From the NCBI GenBank assembly GCA_032207245.1, contig CM063502.1, positions 109,848,691 through 109,912,690 of the forward strand: a DNA stretch of 64,000 nucleotides, given 5' to 3'. The translations under genes were made by a program, and so were the position numbers. This stretch comes from Pardosa pseudoannulata (Eukaryota > Arthropoda > Arachnida > Araneae > Lycosidae). Under the pieces are notes generated by a model. The model worked only from the letters and a program-made list of their open reading frames with translations. It made no database searches and had not been told where the DNA came from. Numbering within the stretch: the first letter of the stretch is position 1; every line of letters starts with the position of its first letter. Of this stretch, positions 1-12,421 are shown piece after piece.

Positions 1-1340
1 ATTCCTTGGGAAAGCAGTTTTAATACATAACTTACAATAACTGCTCAAAAAAGAACCACCAATAGTAGCTTAATAAGAACAGAAGCGAAAGAGCAGAACC
101 GTAACTAGGTCCTTTAGTGCCCGTGGCAAAAAACTAGCTTGCTCCCCTGCTACCAAATATAGTGTGAAAATGTACAAATATGTACTCTTTCTATATCATA
201 TATTCAAAATGAACTTACAAAATAAAACTTTAACAACTTTTATATTAAAAGAAATGGCATATATAACATTTTTCTAGATTTAGCGTCTGTGAATAAATCA
301 ATGATTTTTTTTTCGCAATTCCAGCTATTTGTTGAGTTTTTTTCTCAATTTCAAACAAATACCTCCACCTTTAAAATTAACTTTAAAATTTAAAACAAGT
401 ACTTAGATCTATATTAAGGTATATTAGGAGAGTTTTATTAACATTTTGTCAGAATCTATAACAAACAAGTTAAGTCACTAGGAGAATTTTAGGAAATAAG
501 AAAGATTCATAAAAAATTAATTTTAAACACATCTGATTTTAAATTTAAAAAAAACTTTAATATGGTTAATTTACTTATACTTCAATTTATACGCATACAA
601 AGTTTCATAACTCTGAGTTAATATTTTAATAAAAAGTTTGGCAACGTCCACCCTCCCCTTAATTTTAAAATATGATGCAATTTTAACACATTGTATGCGG
701 GACACGTACTAGTAAGTTTTCTGACGATTGATACTTGAGCGCGGGTCATGTACTAGTACGGGTTAGTGTAACAACATGGTTTGTTTGTGGGTACAAAAAT
801 AACAGTATATACAGGGAAAACGAAGCCGAATGTTCTTATCTACTTCATAAATTCTGGAAAAATTTAGACATATAAAAACGAGTTTTTACATCAGCCGATG
901 CGACTGATGTAAAAGTAAATAATTTTCTATCTATTGAGATTTAACCGAATAACTAAATTTACGCCCAAAACGCCTGCTCCCGGTACAATTCCGCTGCGAA
1001 ATGTACCTGCACATAATGTGTTAATAGCACCAGTATAATATAAATATAAAAATATATATGTGGAAATGTAATAGATAAAATTTAAGTACTAATAGAAAAT
1101 AATAGGTATATAAAATTGTTATATATTACATAAAAATACTTCCAATTGAATAAACTTATAATGTTAAAATATTAAGGTATTAATGAAAGGTAATAGATAA
1201 ATAGAACGATTATGTAAGTAACAGAAATTAAAATTGTTTTAAAGAATTATTTTAAAAGTTTCCTCTTACTTTTTTGAAAATCACACCTTACTCTACTTTG
1301 ATGGCATCAAATTATGAGAAAACTATGTAAATGAAAGGAG
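1..1340. other. AT-rich stretch without a gene
   Basis: No open frame or known repeat beyond the hairpin at 884-914, a pair of GCGGGNCAYGTACTAGTA direct repeats (about 697 and 742) and GGTACA...TGTACC at 982-1007. Confidence 0.5.
884..914. repeat. Short hairpin, 11-bp arms
   Basis: TTTTACATCAG at 884-894 and its exact complement at 904-914 enclose a 9-nt loop. It is not followed by a U-run or gene that would define a role. Confidence 0.8.
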
Positions 1341-1359
1341 TATAAAACCATTTCTGATT

Positions 1360-2928
1360 ATAAAAATATTATATAAAAGTTTCTTCAAGGAAGAAAATTA
1401 TTTTAGCATTAATTTTAAATCATATTATATATATATATATAAATCTATATATATATATATATATTATAATATATATATGAGATATATATAATATAAATAT
1501 ATATAAAATATTATTTTAAAACTTAAAAATTTTAATTTTATAAACTAGGAAACAAAATTCAGTTGCCAATACATATTTTGAAAATATTTTGTTCATGAAA
1601 TGTTACAAAATAATTACTATTCAAAAACTACTTACCAACTATTTCAGTGGGGTTAGCTTTTTTCTTCAAAGGAAGAAATTTATTTATTCTAACATTAATT
1701 TTAAATCATATAAATATATATATATATATATATTTATTTAACTTAAAAATTTTAATTTTATAAACTAGGAAACAAAATTCAGTTGCCAATACATATTTTG
1801 AAAATTTTTTGTTCATGAAAGGTTACAATAATTACTATTCAAAAACTACTGACTATTTCAGTGGGATTAACTTTTCTTCAAGGAAGAAATTTATTTCTAA
1901 CATTAATTTTAAATCATATAAATATATATATATATATTATTTAACTTCAAAATTTTATAAACTAGGAAACAAAATTCAGTTGCCAATACATATTTTGAAA
2001 ATTTTTTGTTCATGAAAGGTTACAATAATTACTATTCAAAAACTACTGACTATTTCAGTGGGATTAACATTTCTTTACGGAAGAAAATTATTTTTAACAT
2101 CAATTTTAAATCATATAAATATATATATATATATATTATTTAACTTAAAAATTTTAATTTTATAAACTAGGAAACAAAATTCAGTTGCCAATACATATTT
2201 TGAAAATTTTTTGTTCATGAAAGGTTACAATAATTACTATTCAAAAACTACTTACTAACTATTTCAGTGGGGTTAGCTTTTCTTCAAGGAAGAAAAGTTA
2301 TTTCTAGCATTAATTTTAAATCATATAAATATATATATATATATTATTTAACTTAAAAATTTTAATTTTATAAACTAGGAAACAAAATTCAGTTGCCAAT
2401 ACATATTTTGAAAATTTTTTGTTCATGAAAGGTTACAATAATTACTATTCAAAAACTACTGACTATTTCAGTGGGATTAACATTTCTTTACGGAAGAAAA
2501 TTATTTTTAACATCAATTTTAAATCATATAAATATATATATATATATTATTTAACTTAAAAATTTTAATTTTATAAACTAGGAAACAAAATTTAATTACC
2601 AATACATATTTTGAAAATATTTTGTTCATGAAATGTTACAATAATTACTATTCAAAAACTACTGACTATTTCAGTGGGATTAACATTTCTTTACGGAAGA
2701 AAATTATTTTTAACATCAATTTTAAATCATATAAATATATATATATATATTATTTAACTTAAAAATTTTAATTTTATAAACTAGGAAACAAAATTCAGTT
2801 GCCAATACATATTTTGAAAATTTTTTGTTCATGAAAGGTTACAATAATTACTATTCAAAAACTACTGACTATTTCAGTGGGATTAACATTTCTTTACGGA
2901 AGAAAATTATTTTTAGCATTAATTTTAA

Positions 2929-3011
<83 letters not shown>

Positions 3012-3185
3012 TAACTTAAAAATTTTAATTTTATAAACTAGGAAACAAAATTCAGTTGCCAATACATATTTTGAAAATTTTTTGTTCATGAAAGGTTACA
3101 ATAATTACTATTCAAAAACTACTGACTATTTCAGTGGGATTAACATTTCTTTACGGAAGAAAATTATTTTTAGCATTAATTTTAA

Positions 3186-3240
<55 letters not shown>

Positions 3241-3417
3241 TAACTTAAAAATTTTAATTTTATAAACTAGGAAACAAAATTCAGTTGCCAATACATATTT
3301 TGAAAATTTTTTGTTCATGAAAGGTTACAATAATTACTATTCAAAAACTACTGACTATTTCAGTGGGATTAACATTTCTTTACGGAAGAAAATTATTTTT
3401 AACATCAATTTTAAATC

Positions 3418-3479
<62 letters not shown>
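1360..3479. repeat. ~200-bp tandem array with an internal (TA)n in every unit
   Basis: About ten units share the block CAGTTGCCAATACATATTTT, seen at 1560, 1780, 1977, 2182, 2390, 2593 (diverged), 2796, 3053 and 3282. Spacing is 197-257 bp. Each unit then runs through a GTTCATGAAA block and a TTTCAGTGGG block to a TA tract. Spacing varies mainly because the TA tract ranges from about 16 bp in middle units to about 75 bp near 2932-3006. The array ends in a TA tract next to a SINE. Repeated short frames starting MFMKGYNNYYSK are a by-product of the repeat and not genes. Confidence 0.93.
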
Positions 3480-3484
<5 letters not shown>

Positions 3485-3514
3485 TATTTAAATATTCTTG
3501 CTTCTCGTTAATAA

Positions 3515-3761
3515 ATAAAGCCCCACAGGTCCGAGGTTCGATCCCCGGGCTGAGCAAGGTTGACTCAGCCTTTCATCCCTTCAGTGGGTAGATGAACTGA
3601 GGACCAAGCGGGCTTGGGAACTAAACACTGGGGGTTCCGCGTAAGATTGACCACTTAACCGGAACATATGCTTCGCATCCCAGGGCCCTTGGTCACGTAA
3701 ACGGAGATTGGCACCGTAAGCCCTGGTCCCCTAGGGGCTGTTGCACCAAGGAGTTTTTTTT
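3515..3761 (+). mobile_element. tRNA-related SINE (family B), 5' head incomplete
   Basis: A GC-richer block carries a pol III B-box, GGTTCGATCC, at 3535-3544. A unique body follows (for example CTGGTCCCCTAGGGGCTG), then GCACCAAGGAG and a run of nine T. The A-box half is missing or decayed and no clear target duplication was found. It abuts the TA tract that ends the preceding array. Confidence 0.7.
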
Positions 3762-3769
3762 CTCGATGA

Positions 3770-5730
3770 TAATTCAACAATATGAAATTTATCATCCCTT
3801 CTAAAATGCGACCTACTGAGTCCTACTGAGCACCTCCTTTTGCTCCCCTACGCTACAATACTACATATTTCCGATGGTTACATGGTTACATTGTCGTCAC
3901 ACTAATTCTTGGCTTGTAAATTTATGCACAGGGATTAAAAACTATACAAATTGGTAGTTAGTTATGCAATCAAATGAAAGAAATAACACCAAGAATAGAA
4001 ATCTTACATTAAACAAAATACGTCACGTTTAGCGAGAAAATTTTTAAAACAATTCACATATTTTTAAAGAATTTTTTTTAATGTAAAAATTCTATGAACT
4101 ACTTTTAAGCTTCCTCAAGAAGAGACTCTAGGCAATGATGGGTTATTAAATCATTTGTATCATACTATAAAAAGAGAAAATATTATATCCCTCTTTTAAT
4201 AATTATTTGATTTAGAAATACTAAAAACTGCCTAAAACATTGCGGGCATGTATGCGCTTTTGTGATAATAACTAGGATAATTCTGAGCATGATAGAAATG
4301 GATTTAATGATACAAATGTATTAATAAAAGCTTCTAAAATTGTAACAATGTCTGCTGAAACCAGAAAATAATGTTTGGTAAAAACATTCAAATGCTTTTA
4401 AGATATCATGCCTGTGTATTCAAATTCAAAATTAATAAGACATTCCTCTCACTGTTTATTCATATACTAAAATTGACCTTTTCTAATAAGAAAAATAATA
4501 ATTAATATTTAGAATAGATGATAATCAATATTTATATATATTGATAATATTTAGATAATAACTATTATTTAGATAAGAATTAATTTTCGAATAAGAAAGA
4601 TCCTACTCATTCCATTTAACAAAAACATTTCATTATTTACAAAAAAGTTTCCATTATTAACAAAAAAATTCCGTTTATTTTGTTAGATTAAAAAATAAAT
4701 GGAATAAACTAAATGTAAGTTGATTATCGTACTCTGTTGTATCAGTAAGATGTTGAGACTAGCGGAAGATTAATAGCAGCTTATATTCATTTATCTTTAA
4801 TCGAGCCTAACTAGATGCCTTATTTTGAAAAAATAATTTCCCAATTAAACGCGAAAGAAACTAATTTTTTTCTTTTCTAATATTTTTTTAAATAAAGCTG
4901 TTTAATTTGGTCCGAAAATAAATTAAGTTTAGAATTAAATACTTTTATCTTCCAAGCACTAGAATAATAACATATATGTGTATTCGACATTCAGAGTAAC
5001 TATAAATGTCTTTTAAATTCATAAACAAATAAACTTAACAATGATTGATAGCACTGATTTATATCTGCTAACCCTAGATATGAATCTAAACCTAACAATC
5101 GATGAACTTGCTTCTCTTTAACCCTTTTAAAGTGTCTTTGTTTTAATGCAAGACAAATAACAGTAAATTTGGAATTTAAAAATTGATGTTTATGTGATTA
5201 GGTACTTGGAAGTCTATTTCAAAGAGTTCATGATCATGAAAAAGACAAACTGCATCAAGAAGGAATATGCAAAATGTTTTTATTTACTAAGCATTTAATA
5301 GATCAACACTCTACCTATACAGTATTTAATAACCAGAATAACATTTAACGGTTTCCTTTGAAATATTTAATGTATTTTCATCCGCTTTGTATGGGGTTCC
5401 TTACCACAAAATATATATCTCCTCACTCTCATCTAAACTTCATGACCTCTGTGAGACTTTTAATTTAAGTGAAACAAAATAAAATCGTGAAATACTTTTT
5501 CAGCAAACTTTTATCTCCAGTGACGCCTCATGTATCTGACCCTGATATGTGACTTCAAATATGATTTAATCCTTAAAGGCTTAGAACATTTTTTATAGTA
5601 CTTCCCCATACGACGACAGAAAATTAAGTAAAATTTTAAAACGTGTGTGTGTGTGTTTAATATTTGTCTCTTTACAACTAATAATTATTTAAAACATCAT
5701 TTAAAATAAAGTAAAATGTTTATATAAAAT
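3770..5730. other. AT-rich stretch without a gene
   Basis: Nothing recognisable on either strand apart from a short GTGTGT run near 5644. Confidence 0.5.
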
Positions 5731-5732
5731 GA

Positions 5733-5899
5733 TTTGGAGCGCTATGGTCTATTCTTTTGCTGCACAAGAGCCGATGAGATTGGAACCTACTGCTTAAAGC
5801 CGATTCCTAACGGCTACGAACATACCAGCAGTGAGATTCAAACCCATGAACTCCGTTACCGCAGAACAGCAGCCTACCCATTCGGCCATCATTGGGAGT
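5733..5899 (-). mobile_element. tRNA-headed SINE (family A), decayed copy
   Basis: Read on the minus strand: tRNA-like head with A-box TGGCCGAATGG and a decayed B-box (GGTTTGAATCTC). The family body follows, GTTCGTAGCCGTTAGGAATC and GGCTTTAAGCAGTAGGTTCC, ending near GCGCTCC. The body is shared with the copies at 14103, 27832, 37070 and 48061. Confidence 0.85.
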
Positions 5900-5955
5900 T
5901 ACTACAAATATAGAATTTCCCATTTAAATTCACTATATATTTTGCTTATTTTTTA

Positions 5956-5967
<12 letters not shown>

Positions 5968-6007
<40 letters not shown>
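5968..6007. repeat. (TG)n microsatellite
   Basis: About 20 TG units, preceded by a short TA run. Confidence 0.95.
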
Positions 6008-6012
<5 letters not shown>

Positions 6013-6218
6013 ATAAGACGGATATTGTAAGGAAAATTCTCAGGGGTTTTCAAAACTTAAATCAAGGACTAAAAATTCGCTCTTCCTTTTGCATTCTCTT
6101 TTTTAGCCCCTAACCTAAATTGACCACTGGGGCTACAGTTTACGTTAGTTATTGGTTAAAAAGTGAAATGCAAAATTATGGCCATGACTGCAACCACCCA
6201 TCGAGAAGTCCGTCTCAT

Positions 6219-6349
<131 letters not shown>

Positions 6350-6813
6350 TTAGATCTCCCTCAGTCATTCAAGCTTCCAATAAGATACCTCAAATTTAAT
6401 CTAGTAGAAACATAATGAACAATTTATTTTTTCTACACAATCTAAAATGCTATTCTAATTATACCTGTTCACAAAAGGATTTTTTTTTTGTTTGATTCTC
6501 GTATACTAAGAAAGATATAAGATTAAGATAAGAAGTGATCTGCCAACTCTGAGAAACCTCTCGAAGTTTCATGTGTAAAGACTTACACAATTTCAATTAT
6601 AGGACAGGAGAATAGACATCTTTAATTTTATATAATTATATAATGAATGAGTCAAGAAGGGAGGTTTCATTCCATCGGATGTTTCATACCAGAGTTACCT
6701 TTCAAGACTCCTTTCTCTAAGTCATTAGCTCTCGTATTGCAAAAAGTAGTCCTTAGCACTCCAAAACCAAAACCAAAAACATTTCTCTAAGGATTCAGAA
6801 AGCACTATTACCT

Positions 6814-6938
<125 letters not shown>

Positions 6939-7220
6939 TTTGAAAATTTTTCGAAAATAATTTGAATAATGCAAAATTTTGATTATTTAAATTACTTTTT
7001 TAATTCAATGCTACAATCACAGATGGTTATATTTTTTAAATGTAATTTCGATTTCGTATTTAACATAAATATTAAGAATACCAATCGGAAGGGCTAATGT
7101 TTTTTAATAACAGATAGTTGTCTTAAATTTAATCTCTTTTAAATAATATTTTCATGTAAACGGCATCTTCATAATGTGTCCTATGTGCAACCCCCTTCAC
7201 GTGAAAGTTTAGCTGATTGT

Positions 7221-7345
7221 GAGAGCTACAGCCTTTGTGTGTTATAAAAGGATTAATCAGACCAGCACCTTTCCTTAAACCTGGTTCATAACCGTTGGGA
7301 ACATCTATGACTGCAAAAGGATTCGAAACAATGGACTCCAGGACC
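7221..7345 (-). mobile_element. Decayed family A SINE at the left edge of the satellite
   Basis: Aligned with the minus-strand SINE copies. The stretch CAGACCAGCACCTTTCCTTA corresponds to family AGACCGGGACCTACTGCTTA. CCGTTGGGAACATCTATGAC corresponds to CGGCTACGAACATCCATGCC. AAGGATTCGAAAC corresponds to the inverted B-box GGGATTCGAACC. It therefore has both the SINE body and the tRNA-like part, while the array to its right repeats only the tRNA-related part. Confidence 0.65.
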
Positions 7346-10300
7346 AAAAGGTGGTACATTATCTATCAGCCAATAAAAATAGGCGCACTTAAATCTAAAC
7401 TGTGAACAAGACACGCCCATGACAGGAATAGGATTTGAAACCATGGAGTCCAATATCAAAAAGAAATGCACTATCTATCAACCAATAAAAATATGCGTAC
7501 TGAAATCTAAAATATGAACAAGATACATATGTGGCTGTAATGGGATTCGTAACTACGGTCTTCGAAATCCAGAGGGTGAGCACTATCAAGCAAAAAACAA
7601 AAATATATGTACTGAATTATTAAGAATGGATAAAAAAATATCCATGACAGCAATGAGATTCAAAACATTGGACTTCAGTATTAAAAGGTAGCGTAATATT
7701 TAACAGCCAATAAAAATATGCCTACTGAAATCTAAAATATGAATAAGATACACTTATTGCAGTAATGGAAATCGAAACTACGGTCTTCAAAATCAAAAGG
7801 GTACGCACTATCAACCAAAAAACAAAAATGAATTATTAAGAATGAATAAAAAATATCCATGACAGCAATGAAATTCAAAACATTGGACTTCAGCATTAAA
7901 AGGTAGCGTAATATCTAACAGCCAATAAAAATATGCCTACTGAAATCTAAAATATGAACAAGATACATATGTGGCTGTAATGGGATTCGTAACTACGGTC
8001 TTCGAAATCCAGAGGGTGAGCACTATCAAGCAAAAAACAAAAATATATGTACTGAATTATTAAGAATGGATAAAAAAATATCCATGACAGCAATGAGATT
8101 CAAAACATTGGACTTCAGTATTAAAAGATAGCGTAATATCTAACAGCCAATAAAAAAATATGCCTACTGAAATCTAAAATATGAATAAGATACACTTATT
8201 GCAGTAATGGAAATCGAAACTACGGTCTTCAAAATCAAAAGGGTACGCACTATCAACCAAAAAACAAAAATGAATTATTAAGAATGAATAAAAAATATCC
8301 ATGACAGCAATGAAATTCAAAACATTGGACTTCAGCATTAAAAGGTAGCGTAATATCTAACAGCCAATAAAAATATGCCTACTGAAATCTAAAATATGAA
8401 TAAAATACATATGTGGCAGTAATGGGATTCGTAACTACGGTCTTCGAAATCCAGAGGGTGAGCACTATCAAGCAAAAAACAAAAATATATGTACTGAATT
8501 ATTAAGAATGGATAAAAAAATATCCATGACAGCAATGAGATTCAAAACATTGGACTTCAGTATTAAAAGGTAGCGTAATATTTAACAGCCAATAAAAATA
8601 TGCCTACTGAAATCTAAAATATGAATAAGATACACTTATTGCAGTAATGGAAATCGAAACTACGGTCTTCGAAATCAAAAGGGTACACACTATCAACCAA
8701 AAAACAAAAATGAATTATTAAGAATGAATAAAAAATATACATGACAACAATGAAACACGAAACAGTGGACTTCAATATTAAAAGGCAAGCGTAATATCTA
8801 TCAACCAATAAAAATATGCGTACTGAAATCTAAAATATGAACAAGATACATATGTGGCTGTAATGGGATTCGTAACTACGGTCTTCGAAATCCAGAGGGT
8901 GAGCACTATCAAGCAAAAAACAAAAATATATGTACTGAATTATTAAGAATGGATAAAAAAATATCCATGACAGCAATGAGATTCAAAACATTGGACTTCA
9001 GTATTAAAAGGTAGCGTAATATTTAACAGCCAATAAAAATATGCCTACTGAAATCTAAAATATGAATAAGATACACTTATTGCAGTAATGGAAATCGAAA
9101 CTACGGTCTTCAAAATCAAAAGGGTACGCACTATCAACCAAAAAACAAAAATGAATTATTAAGAATGAATAAAAAATATCCATGACAGCAATGAAATTCA
9201 AAACATTGGACTTCAGCATTAAAAGGTAGCGTAATATCTAACAGCCAATAAAAATATGCCTACTGAAATCTAAAATATGAACAAGATACATATGTGGCTG
9301 TAATGGGATTCGTAACTACGGTCTTCGAAATCCAGAGGGTGAGCACTATCAAGCAAAAAACAAAAATATATGTACTGAATTATTAAGAATGGATAAAAAA
9401 ATATCCATGACAGCAATGAGATTCAAAACATTGGACTTCAGTATTAAAAGGTAGCGTAATATTTAACAGCCAATAAAAATATGCCTACTGAAATCTAAAA
9501 TATGAATAAGATACACTTATTGCAGTAATGGAAATCGAAACTACGGTCTTCAAAATCAAAAGGGTACGCACTATCAACCAAAAAACAAAAATGAATTATT
9601 AAGAATGAATAAAAAATATCCATGACAGCAATGAAATTCAAAACATTGGACTTCAGCATTAAAAGGTAGCGTAATATCTAACAGCCAATAAAAATATGCC
9701 TACTGAAATCTAAAATATGAACAAGATACATATGTGGCAGTAATGGGATTCGTAACTACGGTCTTCGAAATCCAGAGGGTGAGCACTATCAAGCAAAAAA
9801 CAAAAATATATGTACTGAATTATTAAGAATGAATAAAAAATATCCATGACAGCAATGAAATTCAAAACATTGGACTTCAGCATTAAAAGGTAGCGTAATA
9901 TCTAACAGCCAATAAAAATATGCCTACTGAAATCTAAAATATGAATAAAATACACTTATTGCAGTAGTGGAAATCAAAACTACAGTCTTCGAAATCAAAA
10001 AGATAAGCACTATCAACCAAAAAACAAAAATATATGTACTGAATTATTAAGAATGGGTAAAAAAATATACATGACAACAATGAAATTCGAAACAGTGGAC
10101 TTCAATATTAAAAGGCAACGTAATATCGATCAGCCGATAAAAATATGAGAACTGAAATCTAAAATATGAACAAGATACACTTATTGCAGTAATGGGATTC
10201 GAAACTACAGTCTTCGAAATCAAAAAGGTGCGCACCATCAACCAAAAAAAATTTATATGTACTGAATTATTGAGAATGGATAAAAAATATCCATGACAGC

Positions 10301-10612
10301 AGTGAAATTGAAAACAGCGGACTTCAGTATCGAAAGGCAACGTAATATCTATAAGCCAATAAAAATATGCGTACTGAAATCTAAAATATGAACAATGTAT
10401 ACTTATGGCAACAATAAGATTCGAAACTACGGTCTTTGAAATAAAAGGCAACGCACGATGTACTCGAAAGCAAAAATATGCATACTGAATTATCAAGTAT
10501 GGTCAAAAAACGTCCACGACAAGAATGAAATTCGAAACAGCGGACTTGAGTATCAAAGGGCAGCGAACTATTTACCAGACCATAAAAATATATGTATTGA
10601 AATATGAAGTAT
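7290..10612. repeat. ~110-bp satellite with a 440-bp higher-order repeat
   Basis: The marker GTGGCWGTAATGGGATTCGT starts at 7531, 7971, 8413, 8854, 9294 and 9734, intervals of 440, 442, 441, 440 and 440 bp. Each 440-bp unit holds four related monomers of about 110 bp (order A-B-A'-B'). A-type monomers carry CTACGGTCTTCGAAATC. B-type carry ACATTGGACTTCAGTATTAA. Higher-order units are nearly identical to one another while their monomers are clearly diverged. Divergent single monomers flank the ordered core on both sides (7290-7530 and 9954-10612). Confidence 0.93.
10192..10244 (-). repeat. tRNA-like A-box/B-box module inside a satellite monomer
   Basis: Read on the minus strand this monomer gives TGGTTGATGGTGCGCACC, a D-arm/A-box-like segment, then GTTTCGAATCCCAT, a near-canonical B-box. 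The spacing is close to that of a tRNA with a short anticodon region. Equivalent but more decayed modules occur in the other monomers. Confidence 0.55.
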
Positions 10613-11051
10613 GAATAAGAACAATCGAAGCTATATGCTTCGATTATTAATTAACTATTATTGGTTAAATAAAAATATTATAATAACTTTAATCCTTTAA
10701 GAGATTCATAAATAAGTCTATTTTCTATAAGAGAGATAAATTTTACGCAATAATTACCTTCATAAAATAATAAATAACTGGTGATTCCCATCAGCAAGAA
10801 GAGAAGAAAATTTCAAGTTGAGTTTGGACAAATTCCCATTATCCTGTCATTATTACTATTATTACTTACGAGTGATGATGTAATTGATCAAATTAATTTT
10901 CTGTTCAGGTTTATGTTCTCTAATAACCATTTTGATATAATAAATTGCTTATTTTTACTCTAGAACATTGTTATTATATCTATTTTCTCCCTTTAATTAA
11001 TTCTAGGAAACGCACTGACAGTTAAGTCCTTTTAAATCTGTCCTTTTGATC

Positions 11052-11191
11052 TGGGTTCATTCCACATTCGCTATCTGGCGAATCTTTTTCGTGAACAGAC
11101 TTCGGAGACAACGCAGAATTTTGCTAAGTTGTCAGTAGATGACATGCTTCGTGATATTAGAAAGAGCAGAGCATATGGACAGCTTATTTCC
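11052..11191 (+). other. Short coding-like island of unknown origin
   Basis: A frame reads LGSFHIRYLANLFREQTSET and continues for about 25 more codons (LRDIRKSRAYGQLIS) to a TGA. It lies in a locally GC-richer block and begins after an upstream in-frame stop. I do not recognise it; a decayed exon or transposon fragment is possible. Confidence 0.25.
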
Positions 11192-12421
11192 TGACGCACC
11201 CCCATGGCGTGGTTTTGACTGATGTTGTCAGTGTTCGAGTGTAAAACAGAGTGGGAACGAATGAAGATAAAGCAAAGGTCGACTTTCAATTCCGTAATGA
11301 AAGAAGAAGCATGCGCTGGAGAGCAGAATGTGGCTAATCAAAACGTCAAATCAACTATTAGTGATAAAAATCATTTCAATAAATGATATTTTATATCTAT
11401 TTACTGAAATCTACTTTTTTAAGCATTTAAATTGTTAAAAAAGTGCATTGAACTTTATTTGAAAACCACCCTAACACATCTTGAAGGGACAATAGATAAG
11501 TCTAGACAGATTTAATACTATAAAAACTCTTGTAAACTATCAGAAGGAAAAAGGTAAATTTAAATCCCTCGCTCACTTAGAAAAATAAGAAAAAAATCAT
11601 TTTAGGAATTCGCATATTTAAAATGTTATTCTAAACTGTGTTAAAAAAAAAATGTGTTTATCATGTTGTTATTAAGTAAAATTTAAGGCATCTTCAGTGG
11701 CAGATTTTATGTTGGGGCCTGGTTTATGGAGCTCCGCAAAATCCGAACTTTTACAAATGAAATTATGATTACGTTTTCCGGAATTATTCTTACGTTTAAA
11801 TAACATAATTACGTTAAGTGAGTTAATGTAAACTTAATAGAAATGAAATTATTATTAAGTTTTCTATCAACTGCTATACCGGACAACATAAATACATTTG
11901 CTTCTTTTCATTAAAAGCCAAAGCTAAAATACAATCATTGGATAAAGGTTCTTCCAAAGGAATTATCAGCTACAAAATGATCTGCTAGAAAAGATGCAGT
12001 TTTATTGTTAAAATGCGACTAAAAAATAGAAAAGAGGCTTTAAATGATATATGCAGGTCCCCCAAATAAAGGCATAATTATTGTTATTGAACCAAAATTA
12101 TTATTTGGAAAAACTGTTAAACTTCTATAATTAGTTCTATCTAATAAAATTTTGCAAAGAATCAAATAAATCTTTACAATCTATTGGCAACACTAGTGTT
12201 AAATGGGCGTCATTAATAAGACAAGAAATTTTTATAAATGAAAACATTGGACATAATTTCTTCGAAATTAATCATAACTTAAAGGACTGATAGATGAAGC
12301 ATCTGAAGATAATTGCAAGGAAATGTGTTCCGAAAATTCAAAGAAATGTTTTTTTTATCATTTTCTGTTAAAATACGTCCTTTGAAAAGTATAAAAATGG
12401 CATTGATTCAAATATTTTTAA

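Noticed and set aside
10047..10496. A 149-residue minus-strand open frame with repeated SKTVVSNxI..YFRFQYAYFYWLID motifs
   Set aside because: It lies in the satellite. The ~110-bp monomer is not a multiple of three, the frame does not persist in other units, and the peptide repeats are a by-product of the tandem DNA.
7290..10612. A CRISPR array
   Set aside because: Repeats are contiguous ~110-bp monomers without unique spacers, in an animal genome.
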